Source: Hexactinellida sp. DTS-2022
Taxonomy: Eukaryota; Porifera; Hexactinellida
Assembly: GCA_028753945.1 (NCBI GenBank)
Contig: JAPNXP010000008.1
Coordinates: forward strand, 1,984,001 to 2,048,000
Direction of reading: 5' to 3'
Length of the DNA: 64,000 nt
Shown: one piece after another, positions 34,581 through 46,584 of the stretch
Numbering within the stretch: the stretch's first letter is position 1
Layout of the letters: each line of letters starts with the position of its first letter
Position numbers and translations under genes: made by a program
Notes under the pieces: model-generated
Database searches by the model: none
Told to the model about the DNA's origin: nothing
The model's input: only the letters and a program-made list of their open reading frames with translations

Positions 34581-36054
34581 CATACGCGGCGCCAGGATTT
34601 TCGAACTGGGGTGGGGCAGGGGGGCAGCTTTTCCATCTGTCAGAATTTATCTGAAAACAATGGAGCTACGATGAACTTGTCATACTTGCAAACTATCCAG
34701 GAATTTTGGACTTAATCGAAAATCAGGTGATTTTTTTGAATACAATAACTAGATATGTTGTATTCATAGACTCATTTAGATAAGGACTGGAACGTCGCGA
34801 TCTCGGGGTTTTTATCTTGAGTCTGAGAGGCTCCAATTATAAAAATTGAAAAAGCAATAGGTTTCCGGTTTCCAAATGTGATTTTTGGCATATAGGGGTA
34901 GCTTTTGGCACCCGTCAACAATTTGAGGTTTTCACTCAAAATTTCTCACACCTCGACAAGTTATGACGTCATTGTCACATTTCGAGAACCCTAAAAGTAA
35001 TTAATCGCACATAATTCGCGCACTCAAAGAGATAAAATCTGAAAATTTAATAGAACATGCACATTAATGATGCGGAAATTTGACTATTTAGGCCTATTTA
35101 CGCTTTATAATCAATATTAGGAGTGTATAAACCACACACCATGCACCAACCACTAAGCCGTTGGTGTGTGGTTGGGTTCTGCCGCGAATCGCGCTAGTAT
35201 CTATATAGATTGATGCTACAGTATATCCATATACACTAGGGCGCCTCGAATGCTATGTCGCTTTGCAGCAGAACCCAACCACTCACTAAATAGGCCTAAA
35301 TAGTAAATTTAACAATGTGAAATTTAGTGATTACGTCATCATGTGATAATGTGTAAGCATATTGGCAATCTGGTGTGACCAAAGTGTCCGCATCATTAAT
35401 GTGCATGTTCTATTAAATTTTCAGATTTTTATCTCTTAGAGTGTGCGAATTATGTGAGATTAAGTAACTTTTCAGGGTTCTCGAAATGTGACAATGACGT
35501 CATAACTTGTCGAGGTGTGAGAATTTTGGGTGAAAACCTCAAATTGTTGACGGGTGCCAAAAGCTACCCATATATGCCAAAAATCACATTTGGAAACCGG
35601 AAACCTAATGCTTTTTCAATTTTTATAATTAGAGCCACCCTTAAACTCAAGTTAAAAACCCCGAGATCGCGACGTTCCAGTCCTTATCTAAAGGATTCTA
35701 TGATTGTATTACAAATAATGTTATTTTTAAAGAAAATAATCATCACAAATACTGTTAATAAATTTGTATTTGCTACTTTTGGGGTGCGGCGATGCTACTA
35801 AACGAGATATACGATAATAATATGTATGTTTTTTGATGAAAATTGAGCCAGCGTAGCGAGCGAGCTAAAATTTTGAGACAATCGAGCCTTTAGAAATGTG
35901 TCCAGGGGAATGAGCTTTGGGATTATCATGGGCGAATTTATCACATATAATTTTAACTTGAGAATACACTAAATCCTGCCCCCCCTACGGGGGGGCTGGA
36001 TTTTACTAGGGGGGGAGGCTGCCGCCCCTGCCCCCCCTCTGGCGCCGCGCCTGA
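34581..36054. mobile_element. hAT-like element, GCGGCGCCAGG ends
   Basis: GCGGCGCCAGGATTTT and CCTCTGGCGCCGCGCC are inverted. TATAACA is present just outside both ends (34574-34580, 36055-36061), but the terminal bases do not align cleanly, so the exact boundary is uncertain. It hosts the P-like MITE 34765-35702. Confidence 0.55.
34765..35702. mobile_element. P-like MITE, CATAGACT ends (second complete copy)
   Basis: Ends CATAGACTCATTTAGATAAG and its complement. Flanks are GTTGTATT (34757-34764) and ATTGTATT (35703-35710), an 8-bp duplication with one difference. The arms match 8836-9901 with a shortened left half. Central hairpin region at 35100-35290. Confidence 0.83.
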
Positions 36055-36504
36055 TATAACATTAATCCACTCATCAGCAATTTCATGAGTTGATTCCTCA
36101 GTATATAGCATGCGATGATAAAGTTTATTCTTGGAAAGATAGGCCTCATTTCTTACATTTGCATTTTTTTTCTCAAGGTGTTTATCAGTTGAGATAGAGG
36201 TGCTAATTTTCTTCGGATGTAATTTGGAATTGGGAGAATAATGAGGCCAGTCCAATTTTACTTTCCCTATATCAGGCGATTCAATAATTCCACCTCCCAA
36301 AATCAAGATGTCCCTTGTGTCTAATCAGGGAGTCGATCCCCAAATATCACGTGTAAATAATTCCGTAATGACGACAAATAACACGTGTAATTAATTCCGT
36401 AATGACGACAAATATCTGATCAAACTTAATATACCGACAATAATCGGTAAACAAATTCGACCCATAATCTCCAACTGATTTCGGATGCTGTTTCAGGCTT
36501 CTGA

Positions 36505-37030
36505 CTGAATGAATGAATGAAAGACTTTATTTTGGGAGGAAAACCTAATACATGAAGTGATCTTCCTTAGGGTCCTCTTTTCTACAGCAAATACATTTAA
36601 TACATAACCAAGACAAAAACAAACATATAATACATTTAAACAAGATCAAATTAACTGCTAACAGAGAAAAGTGCTGAATGTTATGTAGAGCGTTGAGTTC
36701 CAATTTGGTAGTCCAAGAAATGTTCAGAAATATAGACAGAGTAGAGCAAGTAAAAATGGCAAAATAATAATAGCTCAAAAATACGGAAGGTTCTAAGACT
36801 TAAGAGATCTAATTGGAGAGAAAATACTAGAATAAGAGCTTTTTAAAGGTTGCGACTGAGTTAAAGTTAACTTGTTTTATAGAAGTTGGTAGGGAATTAA
36901 AATGCTCTGCAACATCATAGGCAAAAGACCTTTTGAATAGAGATATTCGCCCTAGAAATATATAAAAGTTGCTTCTAGGAGTCCGGGATACCATTTGGTG
37001 AACGTTAATTGCGGCAACTTCAGTGAACAT
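36505..37030 (-). mobile_element. LINE 3' end (L2/CR1-like), minus strand
   Basis: The frame from 37030 to 36827 reads NVHQMVSRTPRSNFYIFLGR, SLFKRSFAYDVAEHFNSLPT and VNFNSVATFKKLLF. This is the tail pattern of LINE reverse transcriptases (…W/F-N-(S/N)-LP, then FKK). The 3' region continues to a (TTCA)n tail, seen as TGAATGAATGAATGAA at 36505-36521. Strongly 5'-truncated. Confidence 0.72.
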
Positions 37031-37186
37031 TTTCTAACATAGTTTGGCACTAGACCACAGGCCTGGAGTAATAGTAACATGTAATTATAATTGTAATAGT
37101 AACGATACAATTTGAAAAGTAATAGTAATAGTAATTGTAATTGTGTTTTCCAAATAGGATGTAAATTCATGTAATAGTAATAGTAC

Positions 37187-37506
37187 AGTATACCCTCGCT
37201 AATCCGAACAGGAGATACCAAAATGTTTTCCTAATAAAAGTTGGGAAAAATTGTAAATATAGGATATTGCAATGGAAGTATAAAAAATAAGTTTCAGGAA
37301 AGTATTTTAAGGAGTACACTAGATCTTTAGTGCGGATTAACAAGGTTTGCACTAATTTGGTTCGGGTTATCGAGATTCTCATTTATAGATGCCCATAGAA
37401 AATGCATTACTTCACTAATCCGAACGAATTCACTAATCGGAACAGTGTTTGTTTAACCATAAAAATGCATTACTTCACTAATCCGAACGAATTCACTAAT
37501 CGGAAC
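37187..37506. mobile_element. partial pogo-like end
   Basis: TACAGTATACCCTCGCTAATCCGAACAGG-type start (37187) with repeated CACTAATCCGAACGAATTC at 37410-37500. Looks like a truncated pogo-type MITE; no second terminus with TA was identified. Confidence 0.45.
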
Positions 37507-38170
37507 AGTCCAGATCGGTAGTGTGCATAGCTCACGTCACCCGCTTGACTAGTGCTGAGAACTTATGACCCCAGATATGGTGCTCGGCCCCAAACACCCC
37601 AGAGGGGTGTGCAGAGAGGCTCCGCCCTACCGTACGTCATAAGTCCTACGACTACTTGTTACTTCGCTCGACCGATTACCACGGCGGTCTGCGGGTATCA
37701 CCTCCTTATTGCCCCTAAGGACAACTCAGATTAGATAAACCCACCGAAGAGAGTCATAAGTTCTCAGCACTAGTCCAGCGGGTGACGTGAGCTATGCTCA
37801 CTACCGATCTGGACGAGGGTGGTGGGGGTCCTTCTCTAAGGGGGATTCCCCAAGCCTGGGTAGGAGGTTCTAATCTTCTACCAGTGCTGACGTCAAGACC
37901 TAACTGACGCAAGATCAACGACATGCCGTAAGGGAGTATGCCGGGACGGTCGAGAGATCATCCCGGGTAGACTCACCCCTCACTCTCCACCACCAGTCGA
38001 GGTCACGTAAGACCCCTTAACTGGGGGCCGGCTGGTAGAGGGTCCGAGTAAGTGGCTTCTGTAGAGGAGCTGCTGAAAGGTGACTCTGGCTCGGTGTTAT
38101 CCCTTGGGATATTATCGGAGCTAAGGGTTGTGAGATCATATTCCCGGTGAATTACGTGAACTCTCCACGA
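37507..38170. other. GC-rich block with long hairpin, function unknown
   Basis: 36 of the 60 bases at 37921-37980 are G or C, unlike the AT-rich surroundings. 37507-37560 (CAGATCGGTAGTG, AGCTCACGTCACCCGC, AGTGCTGAGAACTTATGAC) is mirrored at 37752-37815, a stem of about 55 bp with a 195-bp loop. A second hairpin (GTTATCCCTTGGGATATTATC) lies near 38095-38125. I see no protein motif, tRNA boxes or hammerhead core. It may be a GC-rich MITE or an untranslated region of a retroelement. Confidence 0.55.
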
Positions 38171-38667
38171 GGGTAATTGTAATTGATGTTATTGCAATAT
38201 GTAATTCTATATTACTTTTCTATTACTTCGAATCTTGACTAATAAATTATATAGAGAAGAACTAGGTCTAGGAAGATGTGAAAAATACATTGAACCAAGT
38301 TGAATAATTTTTAATTTCCTACAAGGTGATAAGCAGATACATTGAGTATACTATAAATATAGAAAGCATATCTACTTATTTAAAAGTAATTACGGTACAA
38401 TTCCTATTCTCTATGCATTTGACTGAAGAAAATTTTACCCTTTTGCACGATATTTTATCTCAAACTGCCTTGTATGCGAAACACACTATCTGATTAGCTT
38501 AACGTTATCAGCAGTAAGTGTTCAATCATTGGTTTCTTTTTCTTATCTTCTTACTTTCTTATTCTATAGGAGAAGATTGTTTGTTACTTTGTGACATGGC
38601 TGCACCCTTTAATATATTTACAGCCTTTATTGCGGTTAGTGAATGGTTATATCACTTGTACTATTTG

Positions 38668-39240
38668 AATGAATGAATGAATGAAACTTTATTTTATGAT
38701 TATTTCAACAACTGAAGATCCTACTCTTTCCAGATAAATTCCATTATCTATTGTGTGATTTTATTTATAAAGCTATAAATAATCTACTTCCGGACAACAT
38801 AACCCATTTATTCTGTCTAAGATCCAGCTGCAATAGAAGAACAACCAGACAAATTAAAAGAGAACCTCTAATTATTCCCAACCTAACACTAGAAATATGT
38901 AGGAAAAGTATCTTTTACAGAGGCGCTGAGTACTATAATAAACTGAGTGATGAAATAAAATATGCAGACAGTTTTAAGAAATTTAAATTGGCCTATGTTA
39001 GATGGTACATAACCAAATCACTATTAGTCTAATCATGACAATTACAAGTTGTATCATCTTCAAGTACTGTAACCTTATTCTGCACTTACTAATGTACTGT
39101 ATAATTCATTCTGTATGTATATATTTTAGCTAGTTTGTAATTGTAAATGTATATCTGAGGGCCCTGAGTTAGATAAGCAATAATAATAATATTGCTTATC
39201 AGGTATCCCTCATAAAATAAAGTTTCATTCATTCATTCAT
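38668..39240 (+). mobile_element. LINE 3' end (L2/CR1-like), plus strand
   Basis: The frame 38751-39032 reads MCDFIYKAINNLLPDNITHL, RRTTRQIKREPLIIPNLTLE, RKSIFYRGAEYYNKLSDEIK and SFKKFKLAYVRWYI, the C-terminal tail of a LINE reverse transcriptase. The 3' untranslated region has a stem-loop (GATAAGCAATA / TATTGCTTATC) just before TCCCTCATAAAATAAAGT and a (TTCA)n tail to 39240. This organisation is typical of L2/CR1-type elements. A short inverted tail of another copy (TGAATGAATGAATG) lies at 38668-38715. Confidence 0.75.
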
Positions 39241-39349
39241 ACGTCACATTGTGAGAATACTAATCACCCAAATTCAATATTGCCAAACAAAATTATAAAG
39301 TTATGAGCAAAATTATCTTAGAACATTCGAAACTTTACCATCTACCTTG

Positions 39350-40400
39350 TAATGGAATACTGATGTCACCAGGATGTTAGAGCTAAGCTCTAGCTTATTT
39401 TATAATTTGAAGTTTTATGAGACATCTTAGAAATCACACAACAATATATGGCCATGTGAATTTAGCGCACTGTCGCGCGACCATTGGGATAATAGTCTCA
39501 CTTGATCTTCCAATGAGTTCGTAATGGAATATTGATGTAATTAGTTGGTTAGAGCTAAGCTCTAGAGTTTATGATTTAGGAGTTCAAAATTTGCAGCGTA
39601 ATCATACCCATATGGTCATTTTGAAAACGATGCGTATTAGGCAGTGGCGGCGCCAGGGGGGGGCACGTGCCCCCCCACGGGAAAATGGTGCCCCCCCGCC
39701 AGGGGGGGCACACTTTTGAAAGATTCTTTGGAAAACAAATATTCTCAGATATTTTAAGCGAAATGAACAATATTGAACATGAACAACAAGATCCACCAGT
39801 TTGAAATGCGAACGGCTTGCGATTCTTGGAGTTTTGTGCAAATTGGGATTAGTTTTTTATACTCTACTGGGAAAATATGTGGATTCTCGAGTCTCGACGG
39901 CAACTATGAATTCCTGCGTATTTTCTAAAAAGGTGTGCCCCCCCCTGGGTTCAGAATTGCCCACCTGGTGCCCCCCCAGCGGCGGCGTCCTGGCGCCGCC
40001 ACTGGTATTAGGGTCACGAAATGTTTTATGGACGGATAGGAAGTCGAGTATAGCGAGCATTTTGAACACGTATATTTTGATTCCAGCTGATCGGATGTCT
40101 GAGACAAAAATTGACAAGAAAAAATGCCCTCGAATGAAATTATGGGCCATAAAGTATCAAATTTTCACTTTTTAATTTTTTTTTAATGAATTTTTATCAT
40201 TTTTCTAAGTGATTGCTTGTATAGAGTAATGATAACATCAATAGTACCAAAATTGAGGAATGCATTACCTAAAATAGTTCAAAATGGTGAAACCAAGGTC
40301 CGCTGTTCAAAAAAATCATAACACTGAAACACGCTTGGAAAATAGTCAAAACTTTGTATAGACAATAAATATGGTCCTTTGTAGTTGCTAGCATAATTGG
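39350..40400 (+). repeat. dispersed 1-kb repeat, copy with hAT insertion
   Basis: Shares order and sequence with 60160-60850: AGAGCTAAGCTCTAG, CCATATATGG, GGATAGGAAGTCGAGTAT, GAGCATTTTGAA, TTTTCACTTTTT, AATAGTTCAAA. The 363-bp hAT at 39642-40004 is inserted in it. No coding sequence. Confidence 0.75.
39642..40004. mobile_element. hAT-type MITE, CAGTGGCGGCGCCAGG ends
   Basis: Perfect 8-bp duplication GTATTAGG (39634-39641, 40005-40012) and perfect 16-bp inverted ends. The related repeat near 60460-60470 shows the uninterrupted site (GGTGTTAGGGTC). Confidence 0.92.
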
Positions 40401-41200
40401 TTAAGATGTGTTTTATGGAAATTTCCGATTATTTTCCTGCAGGTGACACCGTTAAGCATGTCAGACTACGCTTAAGCATGCGGGATTTACTGTCTACTCT
40501 AAATTGAAAAGGTAGTGGGAGAACAATTATTACAGTCATTATGCTTATTCTGGCCGAACTGCATCCTATATATTGGTAAAGTCAAGAACAAATATTTAAG
40601 TTTTCGAGTCCCTAAGAAATAGGCTGAATGACCCATAACAAAAAAATTCTATATAATAATGATTTATCTATTCTACATATTAGCTATTTTATGTAACAAG
40701 AGCTTCTCTCTAGCTATCCTACTTTTCTTATCTCAGCAATTATTGTGTAATTAGAACCAAAATGCATCTATGAGAAAATATATTGAACTCAAAATCAGGC
40801 GACGCGAAGCCTTAAGCGGAGAAACTATTGATCGAAAATATTTTGTGTCAAACTGTCATTTCTGGGAAATATTGACCCCGTAATGCGGAAATCTATTAAC
40901 TGGTGGCTGTATTAAGCGGAGATCACTGTAATTAGTAATTTTTTAAATTCACTTTCTACAATATATTCGCTCGTGTTGAAATTGATACTTTCCAAATTTA
41001 ATCCAAAACACTCTAGAGGCTTAATCAGTTGGTGAGTATTAAGACTACAGTATTTCCACGAATATGCGCCCCGGCGCTTATTGTTTTCGTGGGCCAAAAT
41101 TATCCTGAAAATGTTTGTGAAAAATCCAGAATATAATATTTAGGTCGGTTCTAATGGTTTGCACCAAAAGTACACCGGCCGAAGTTGCCAAAATCAATGG
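40401..41200. other. no recognisable gene
   Basis: AT-rich intervening DNA. Small frames here match nothing I recognise, and no terminal repeats were found. Confidence 0.4.
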
Positions 41201-41202
41201 AA

Positions 41203-41470
41203 TTACATTACAGTGATCAAGTATTGTGTGTAAATTTTAAAGGAGTTGTAGTTTATACTTTTATTGGCAATAAAACAATTAGCAGAGGTAAAGGTTAACT
41301 TGCTAAAAATACTCCATCTGTACACATCGCAATAAACACAATTTGATTTCCAGATAGCAATATCATCATCATCATTTTCTATGTTTATCAAGGTGATTTC
41401 TAATATTAACCTTCTAGATGGACCGTCTACAAGCAAAGTCAACAGCTGATTATTGTTTTGTCTAACAATC
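41203..41470 (-). pseudogene. P-type transposase C-terminal fragment
   Basis: VDGPSRRLILEITLINIEND, IAIWKSNCVYCDVYRWSIFS and KLTFTSANCFIANKSINYN parallel the end of the copy at 62934-63120 (SGHSRKILVELTLMYLED, IWKSTCISCGVFSWNILSKL). No upstream part is present. Confidence 0.65.
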
Positions 41471-41714
41471 AATATTTTCTATAAAGTTATAACTCAAGTA
41501 AGAACATGCACTGACGGATACTTAATAAAGTCCGCCACGATCTGTTATTTGCAAAAGCTTAAACTCAGTATATGATTCAACATCAAAGACAAATTGTTTA
41601 TCATAAGTGAAAGTTTCAGTATACTAATGAAATTCCTGAGATCTTTTCAAGAACTTATGGACTGTATAACCTGCAATAAAAGCTAGCGACTGAAGGATTT
41701 ATTGAGAGCATTCA

Positions 41715-41984
41715 ATGGATGATAGAAAGCATCCAGGAGAGTCTCACCAAGAGTTTCTATATGAAAAAAAGCATTTATTGGATAGAACAATTCCTGAAAT
41801 TAACGAAGGATCTCGCGAACAGCTTTTACTGCACAGGTTCTTAAGCGGGATTCCTGAACATTTCAACCGTTTTATTCTAGCATCTACAGATGTTCGAAGC
41901 GTAAATCTCGCACTCCAACGGGTAAACTTTAAGCTTTATGTCAACCCACCGATCAGACCGCAGCAATATCAGACATTCAGGTGA
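41715..41984 (+). pseudogene. gag-like fragment of an LTR retrotransposon
   Basis: HPGESHQEFLYEKKHLLDRT, SREQLLLHRFLSGIPEHFNR and VNLALQRVNFKL resemble the R-x-GES-x-x-EF ... REQL-x-x-RF-x-x-GI spacing of Ty3/gypsy-type gag. No protease, reverse transcriptase or LTR is visible nearby. Assignment is tentative. Confidence 0.45.
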
Positions 41985-42029
41985 AGGAGACAACAATGGA
42001 TACTAGCATGAGACCATTGGAAGAGAAAT

Positions 42030-42810
42030 TAGATCGAATTTTTCATAAAACTCAGTAACTTGCACTTCTTTGATGGCGGCTCAGGAGGGCTTTCGATTTG
42101 TGACTCTAAATTACAAATATATTTTGTTGCTGTCATGTTGGACACATACTTCTTAAAAGTGGATTCAATTCTAGCGACTCACTTCCAGTATACCAATCCA
42201 ATTTGAATCTTGGATCAAGAATTGCTGCAAAAATATATTGCTCACGTTGCTCGTAGATTCCAATTCTGTCATCCAGAGATTTCTGCAGTGCCTTCAACAT
42301 ATTAGACTTATATTTCACTCTCAGTGTTTCAAGTGATGCTCGAATTCCCCGAAATCATGGTATATGAAACTAACTGAGATTGAATTTTGCCGCTGTGTGA
42401 AATCTGTAACTCTTCAAATGGTGTAAGAATTTCTACCAAATCTGAGAGTAGGCTACGCTCATAGATGCTTAGTTGTTGACAAGCCAACATTTCTAGCTTT
42501 GTTTCGGGAATATTTAGTAGATACCGTACGCTTTTTAATTCACTGTTCCACCACGTAACAACTTTTGCTTGTAGCCTCTTTTCCCCTTCTAAGATATCGT
42601 TGGCGTTATTGATCTACGAACATATGATACAATATTTACTGCCTTCGCAAGTATGTACTTTATTCACTGCCCTTGCTTCATTAAAACCATCTTTTACGAC
42701 CAGTTGAAGCGTGTGAATAAAACAGGGTTCGTGTTCTGGGATGTAGGTCATATAATTTTTGAGATCAATTGGGTTCATCCTCCTCATCACAAGAATCTGA
42801 GCTCGAACCA
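42030..42810 (-). pseudogene. hAT transposase fragment (ZBED-like lineage)
   Basis: Reading from 42810: EPCFIHTLQLVVKDGFNEAR, then NDILEGEKRLQAKVVTWWNS, LNIPETKLEMLACQQLSIYE, LSLLSDLVEILTPFEE-type text, MLKALQKSLDDRIGIYEQRE, IFAAILDPRFKLDWYTGSES and SPPEPPSKKCKLLSFM. The HTLQL, WWNS and LDPRFK motifs are classic hAT transposase landmarks. Distinct from the ZMYM-like copy at 28692. At least two frame changes; no C-terminal dimerisation part. Confidence 0.75.
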
Positions 42811-43800
42811 TGCACAGTGGCTTAACACATGGAAATAGCAAAAAATTCGTGGTTATCAAAATGCCTCTAAATGGTATTAAATTCAAGTTAGATAGTATAC
42901 TATCATTCATATGAAATTTCAATTGATTTGAACATAAACTACGCCTATTAATATACTTTTGCATTATATCAAATGTATAGTTCCATTTGTGGTTTTGAGA
43001 ATTCTAAAAATACAACATATTTCATTTCACTCTGAATTACAATATATAAATAATCGTGGTTATTTATTAGTAAATATATAAAATGACTGCTAAAGATATA
43101 TTTCTATGCTGATTTACTGTTACACAAATGCATTTGAATTTTAACAGGGGGTAAACTCTATATCCAAAATTGTTCAAAACTTTCTAAAATAAAATCTCAG
43201 GTAAGCGCAACAAAAAAGTACATCAAAGATCAACGAGAAATTTTGGCAGGTATAGACTAATGTTGTAAGAATTAAAAATGGAAATCTTAGCTTCCGAAAC
43301 AGTGCGCAACTTTGAATATTTTATCGAATTCCATTGGTTCTTTGTGTTGCTATGAAAATTATAAAACTAATTATTCCCTACTATTCAGTAGTATATCTTA
43401 TTGGTTACCCAAATGTATGGAAATTATTGTATATTAAGAACAACTGAGCACGTAGGTAGAGCTGTACAGGATATCCGGTTCTAATCCGGTATCCAGCCAG
43501 TTACCGATATCCGGCCGGATAACAGCCCCAATTCTATTAGTGTACGAATTAAAGAATAACTATCTCTCCGATTATATAGTGAATTTCCATTGCTCTAGGG
43601 TCATTAACTGTCCATTTCTTCTGTCGTTGTAATGTCTGGTACAGGTTTTCTTGTATAGATATTCTTGGAGTAGAATTTAGATAATGTGTAATAGCAGAAC
43701 TAGTAGTGAAAATTACTATGATCTTCTCATTGTAGTAGTGAAAATTACTATGATCTTCTCATTCCTTTATTGTTTTTGTTTTTTTAATTTCTGGATGTTA

Positions 43801-44565
43801 AGTGGACAGTCTCCTCTCCCCCTAGCCATTAAGGCGTGTTTGAAGTGTAGGTCTATATTAGATAAATAATCATAATTTTATTGAAACCAAAGTGGACAGC
43901 GTCAAACAATATACTTAAGTGGACAGTCTCCCCTCCCCCTAGCCGGTAGTGCATGTTGAAGTGTGGGTCTCTATTAGAGAAATAAGCATAATTAGAGTCA
44001 AACCAAAGTGGACTACGACAATATACTAAGTACACAGTCTCCTCTCCACCTAGCCGTTAGGGCCTGTTGAAGTGTGGGTCTCTATTAGAGAAATATTCAT
44101 AATTAGAGTCAAACCAAAGTGGACAACGACAATATACTAAGTGCACAGTATCCCTCTCCCCCTAGCCTTTAGGGCCTATTGAAGTGTTGGTCTCTGTTAG
44201 ATAAATAAACGTAATTTTATTCGAACCAAAGTGGACAGCGTCATACATTATTCTTAAGTGGACTGTCTCCCCTCCTCCTAGCCGATAGTGCCTGTTGAAG
44301 TGTGGGTTATATTAGATAAATATTCATATTTTAGTTAACCAAAGTTGACAGCGTCAAACATTACACTTAAGTGGACAGTCTCCCCCCCCCCTAGCCAGTA
44401 GTGCATTTTGAAGTGTGGGTCTCTATTAGAGAAATAAGCATAATTAGAGTCAAACCAAAGTGGACTACGACAATATACTAAGTGCACAGTCTCCCTATCC
44501 CCCTAGCCGTTAGGGCCTGTTGAAGTGTGGGTCCATATTAGATAAATAAACAAAATTTTAGTTAA
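43801..44565 (+). repeat. satellite, about 113-bp unit, seven copies
   Basis: Units start at 43801, 43918, 44029, 44140, 44257, 44370 and 44481 with AGTGGACAGTCTCC followed by CCCCTAGCC, TGAAGTGTGGGTC and AACCAAAGTGGAC. Two subtypes are visible: a longer one ending GCGTCAAACAATATACTTAAG and a shorter one ending TACGACAATATACTAAG. Confidence 0.9.
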
Positions 44566-44654
44566 TGTTTTATGTGGTTACACAGTGGTGACCTGCAATA
44601 TATTTAGGATTCTACAACGTGATATACACTAGCGGTCATAAATAATTACTCACT

Positions 44655-45140
44655 TTAGTATTAACTAGCGCGCTTCGCTTGCTCAGGTCGCTTCGCTGCA
44701 GAACACAACCACACTCACCAACCGCTTCGCGGTTGGAGAGTGTGGTTTATATACTCCTAATATTGATTATAAAGCATAAATAGGCCTAAATAGTCAAATT
44801 TAACAATATGAAATTTTAATGATTACGTCATCATGCGATAATGAGTTAGCATATTTGCAATCTGGTGTGACCAACGTTTCTGCATCATTAATGTGCATGT
44901 TCTATTAAATTTTCAGATTTTTTACTGTTAGAGGGCGCGAATTATGTGCAATTAAGTGAATTTTCAGGGTTCTCGAAATGTGACAATGACGTCATAACTT
45001 TTCGAGGTATGAGAAATTTTGAGTAGAAACCTCAACTTGTTGGCGGGTGTCAAAAGTTACCCCTATATGCCAAAAATCACATTTGGAAACCGTCCACTTT
45101 CTTCAATCAACTCGTAACATACAAACAAATATATATATAC
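44655..45140. mobile_element. half-copy of the P-like arm ending in (TA)n
   Basis: Same structure and same two ends as 24455-24920 (GGTCGCTTCGC start, CCGTCCACTTTCTTCAATC then TA-rich run). Inserted between the left end of the Tc1 and its gene. Confidence 0.7.
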
Positions 45141-45558
45141 ACACACATATACACACCGCCAGATCGTGTCCCTAAATCTCACATATTTAGGGACATATGT
45201 CCCCAAATACTCCATAAAAACACAGTTTTATGGTGAATTTCCTTATAGGGAATTTAGCTTTTTTTACCTAAATTGTGTTGTAAAAAAAGCTAAACTTTTA
45301 AATATGTCCCTAAATGTTACATTCAGAGACATGCTTTTAGACACACCCAGGCTTGTGTTTTAATAGTATAGATATATAATTACCATGAATTCACGTTATA
45401 ACTCTAGTAGACAAGCTTAATCTTATTATTCAACCATTATATTGATACATCCTCAACTAATTATAGTATTAATATTGTAGAAATTTGTACCAGGCATTTG
45501 CGTGAATGAATTTCAATTAGCTTCTACGTATTAGACAAAATTTCCTATTTTTGAAAAT

Positions 45559-46584
45559 ATGGCTAACTCTAAGCGAAGAATCCCTTTAGAAAATCGAGGG
45601 AAGGTGGTTGTACTGAACCAGGAGGGATATTCTCAAAGACACATTGCTGCTCGAGTTGGATGTTCCCAAAAGAGCGTGTCTCTAATCCTGGAAAGGAAAA
45701 AACAACGGGTAGCCTCGCCGATCGGTCAATTCCAGGTAGGGCTAGAATAACTACCAGGCGAGAAGACAGACTATTGGTGCGGAAGAGCAAATCAAATCGC
45801 TTTAAAACTGCTCCTCAGATCAAAGCTGAAATGAAGAGTGAACATGGAGTAGATATTTCCATTTCCACTACTCAGAGGAGGTTGCGCGAAGTTGGACTCT
45901 TCGGGCGAAAACCCAGGAGAACACCCCGGTTGTCCGTCAAACACAAGAAGGCCCGTCTAATCTATGCAAGAGCTCATAGAGATTGGACATCAGCACAATG
46001 GGCAAGAGTTTTGTTTAGCGACGAGTCTAGATTTCTTTTGTACAGATGTGATAGTCGGGTATATGTGAGGCGAATGTTCGGAGAAGAATTTCATGAGTCT
46101 TGCATTCAAACAACTCTCAAATTTGGAGGAGGTGGCATAATGGTTTGGGGCTGTTTGACTGCAAATGGTGTAGGATTGCTCTGTGATGTTAAGGGACGTT
46201 TGAATGGTACATCATACATTGATATTTTGGATAATAGCCTTATTCCATCTATACATTCGCATGGGTTAACCAACAAATGTTAATTCCAGCAGGATAATGC
46301 CCCTTGCCACAAATCAGGTATAGTAAGAGTGGTTTGAGGCCAATAAAATAGACGTCATGGATTGGCCAGCACAATCTCCGGACCTGAATCCCATTGAGAA
46401 CCTCTGGGATCACATAGGTAGAAGTATTCAGGACTACACCCCCACAAATCATACAGAACTTCTCTCAGCAGTTCAGAGTGTATGGAATAGTATAGAAGTC
46501 ACAAGGTTAACAGCCCTATATGAGAGTATGCCTCGAAGGTGCGAAGCAGTTATTAAAGCTAAAGGAGGAGCAACTAGATATTAG
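45559..46584 (+). pseudogene. Tc1 transposase (DD34E type)
   Basis: Starts MANSKRRIPLENRGKVVVLN and GYSQRHIAARVGCSQKSVSL (paired-like helix-turn-helix). A frame change near 45700 leads to GRARITTRREDRLLVRKSKS, NRFKTAPQIKAEMKSEHGVD and RRLREVGLFGRKPRRTPRLS. The catalytic part has VLFSDESRFLLY (first D), GGGGIMVWGCLTANGVGLL, FQQDNAPCHKSGI (second D, just after a TAA at 46280) and PAQSPDLNPIENLWDHIGRS (E). A further one-base shift near 46332 separates the last part, which ends RCEAVIKAKGGATRY. About 340 codons, the usual Tc1 length. Only two frameshifts and one stop separate it from an open frame, so it died recently. Confidence 0.9.

Noticed and set aside
35953-36306. 117-residue minus-strand open frame
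   Set aside because: It crosses the boundary of a hAT-like element, so it is a composite frame; the middle looks protein-like but matches nothing I recognise.
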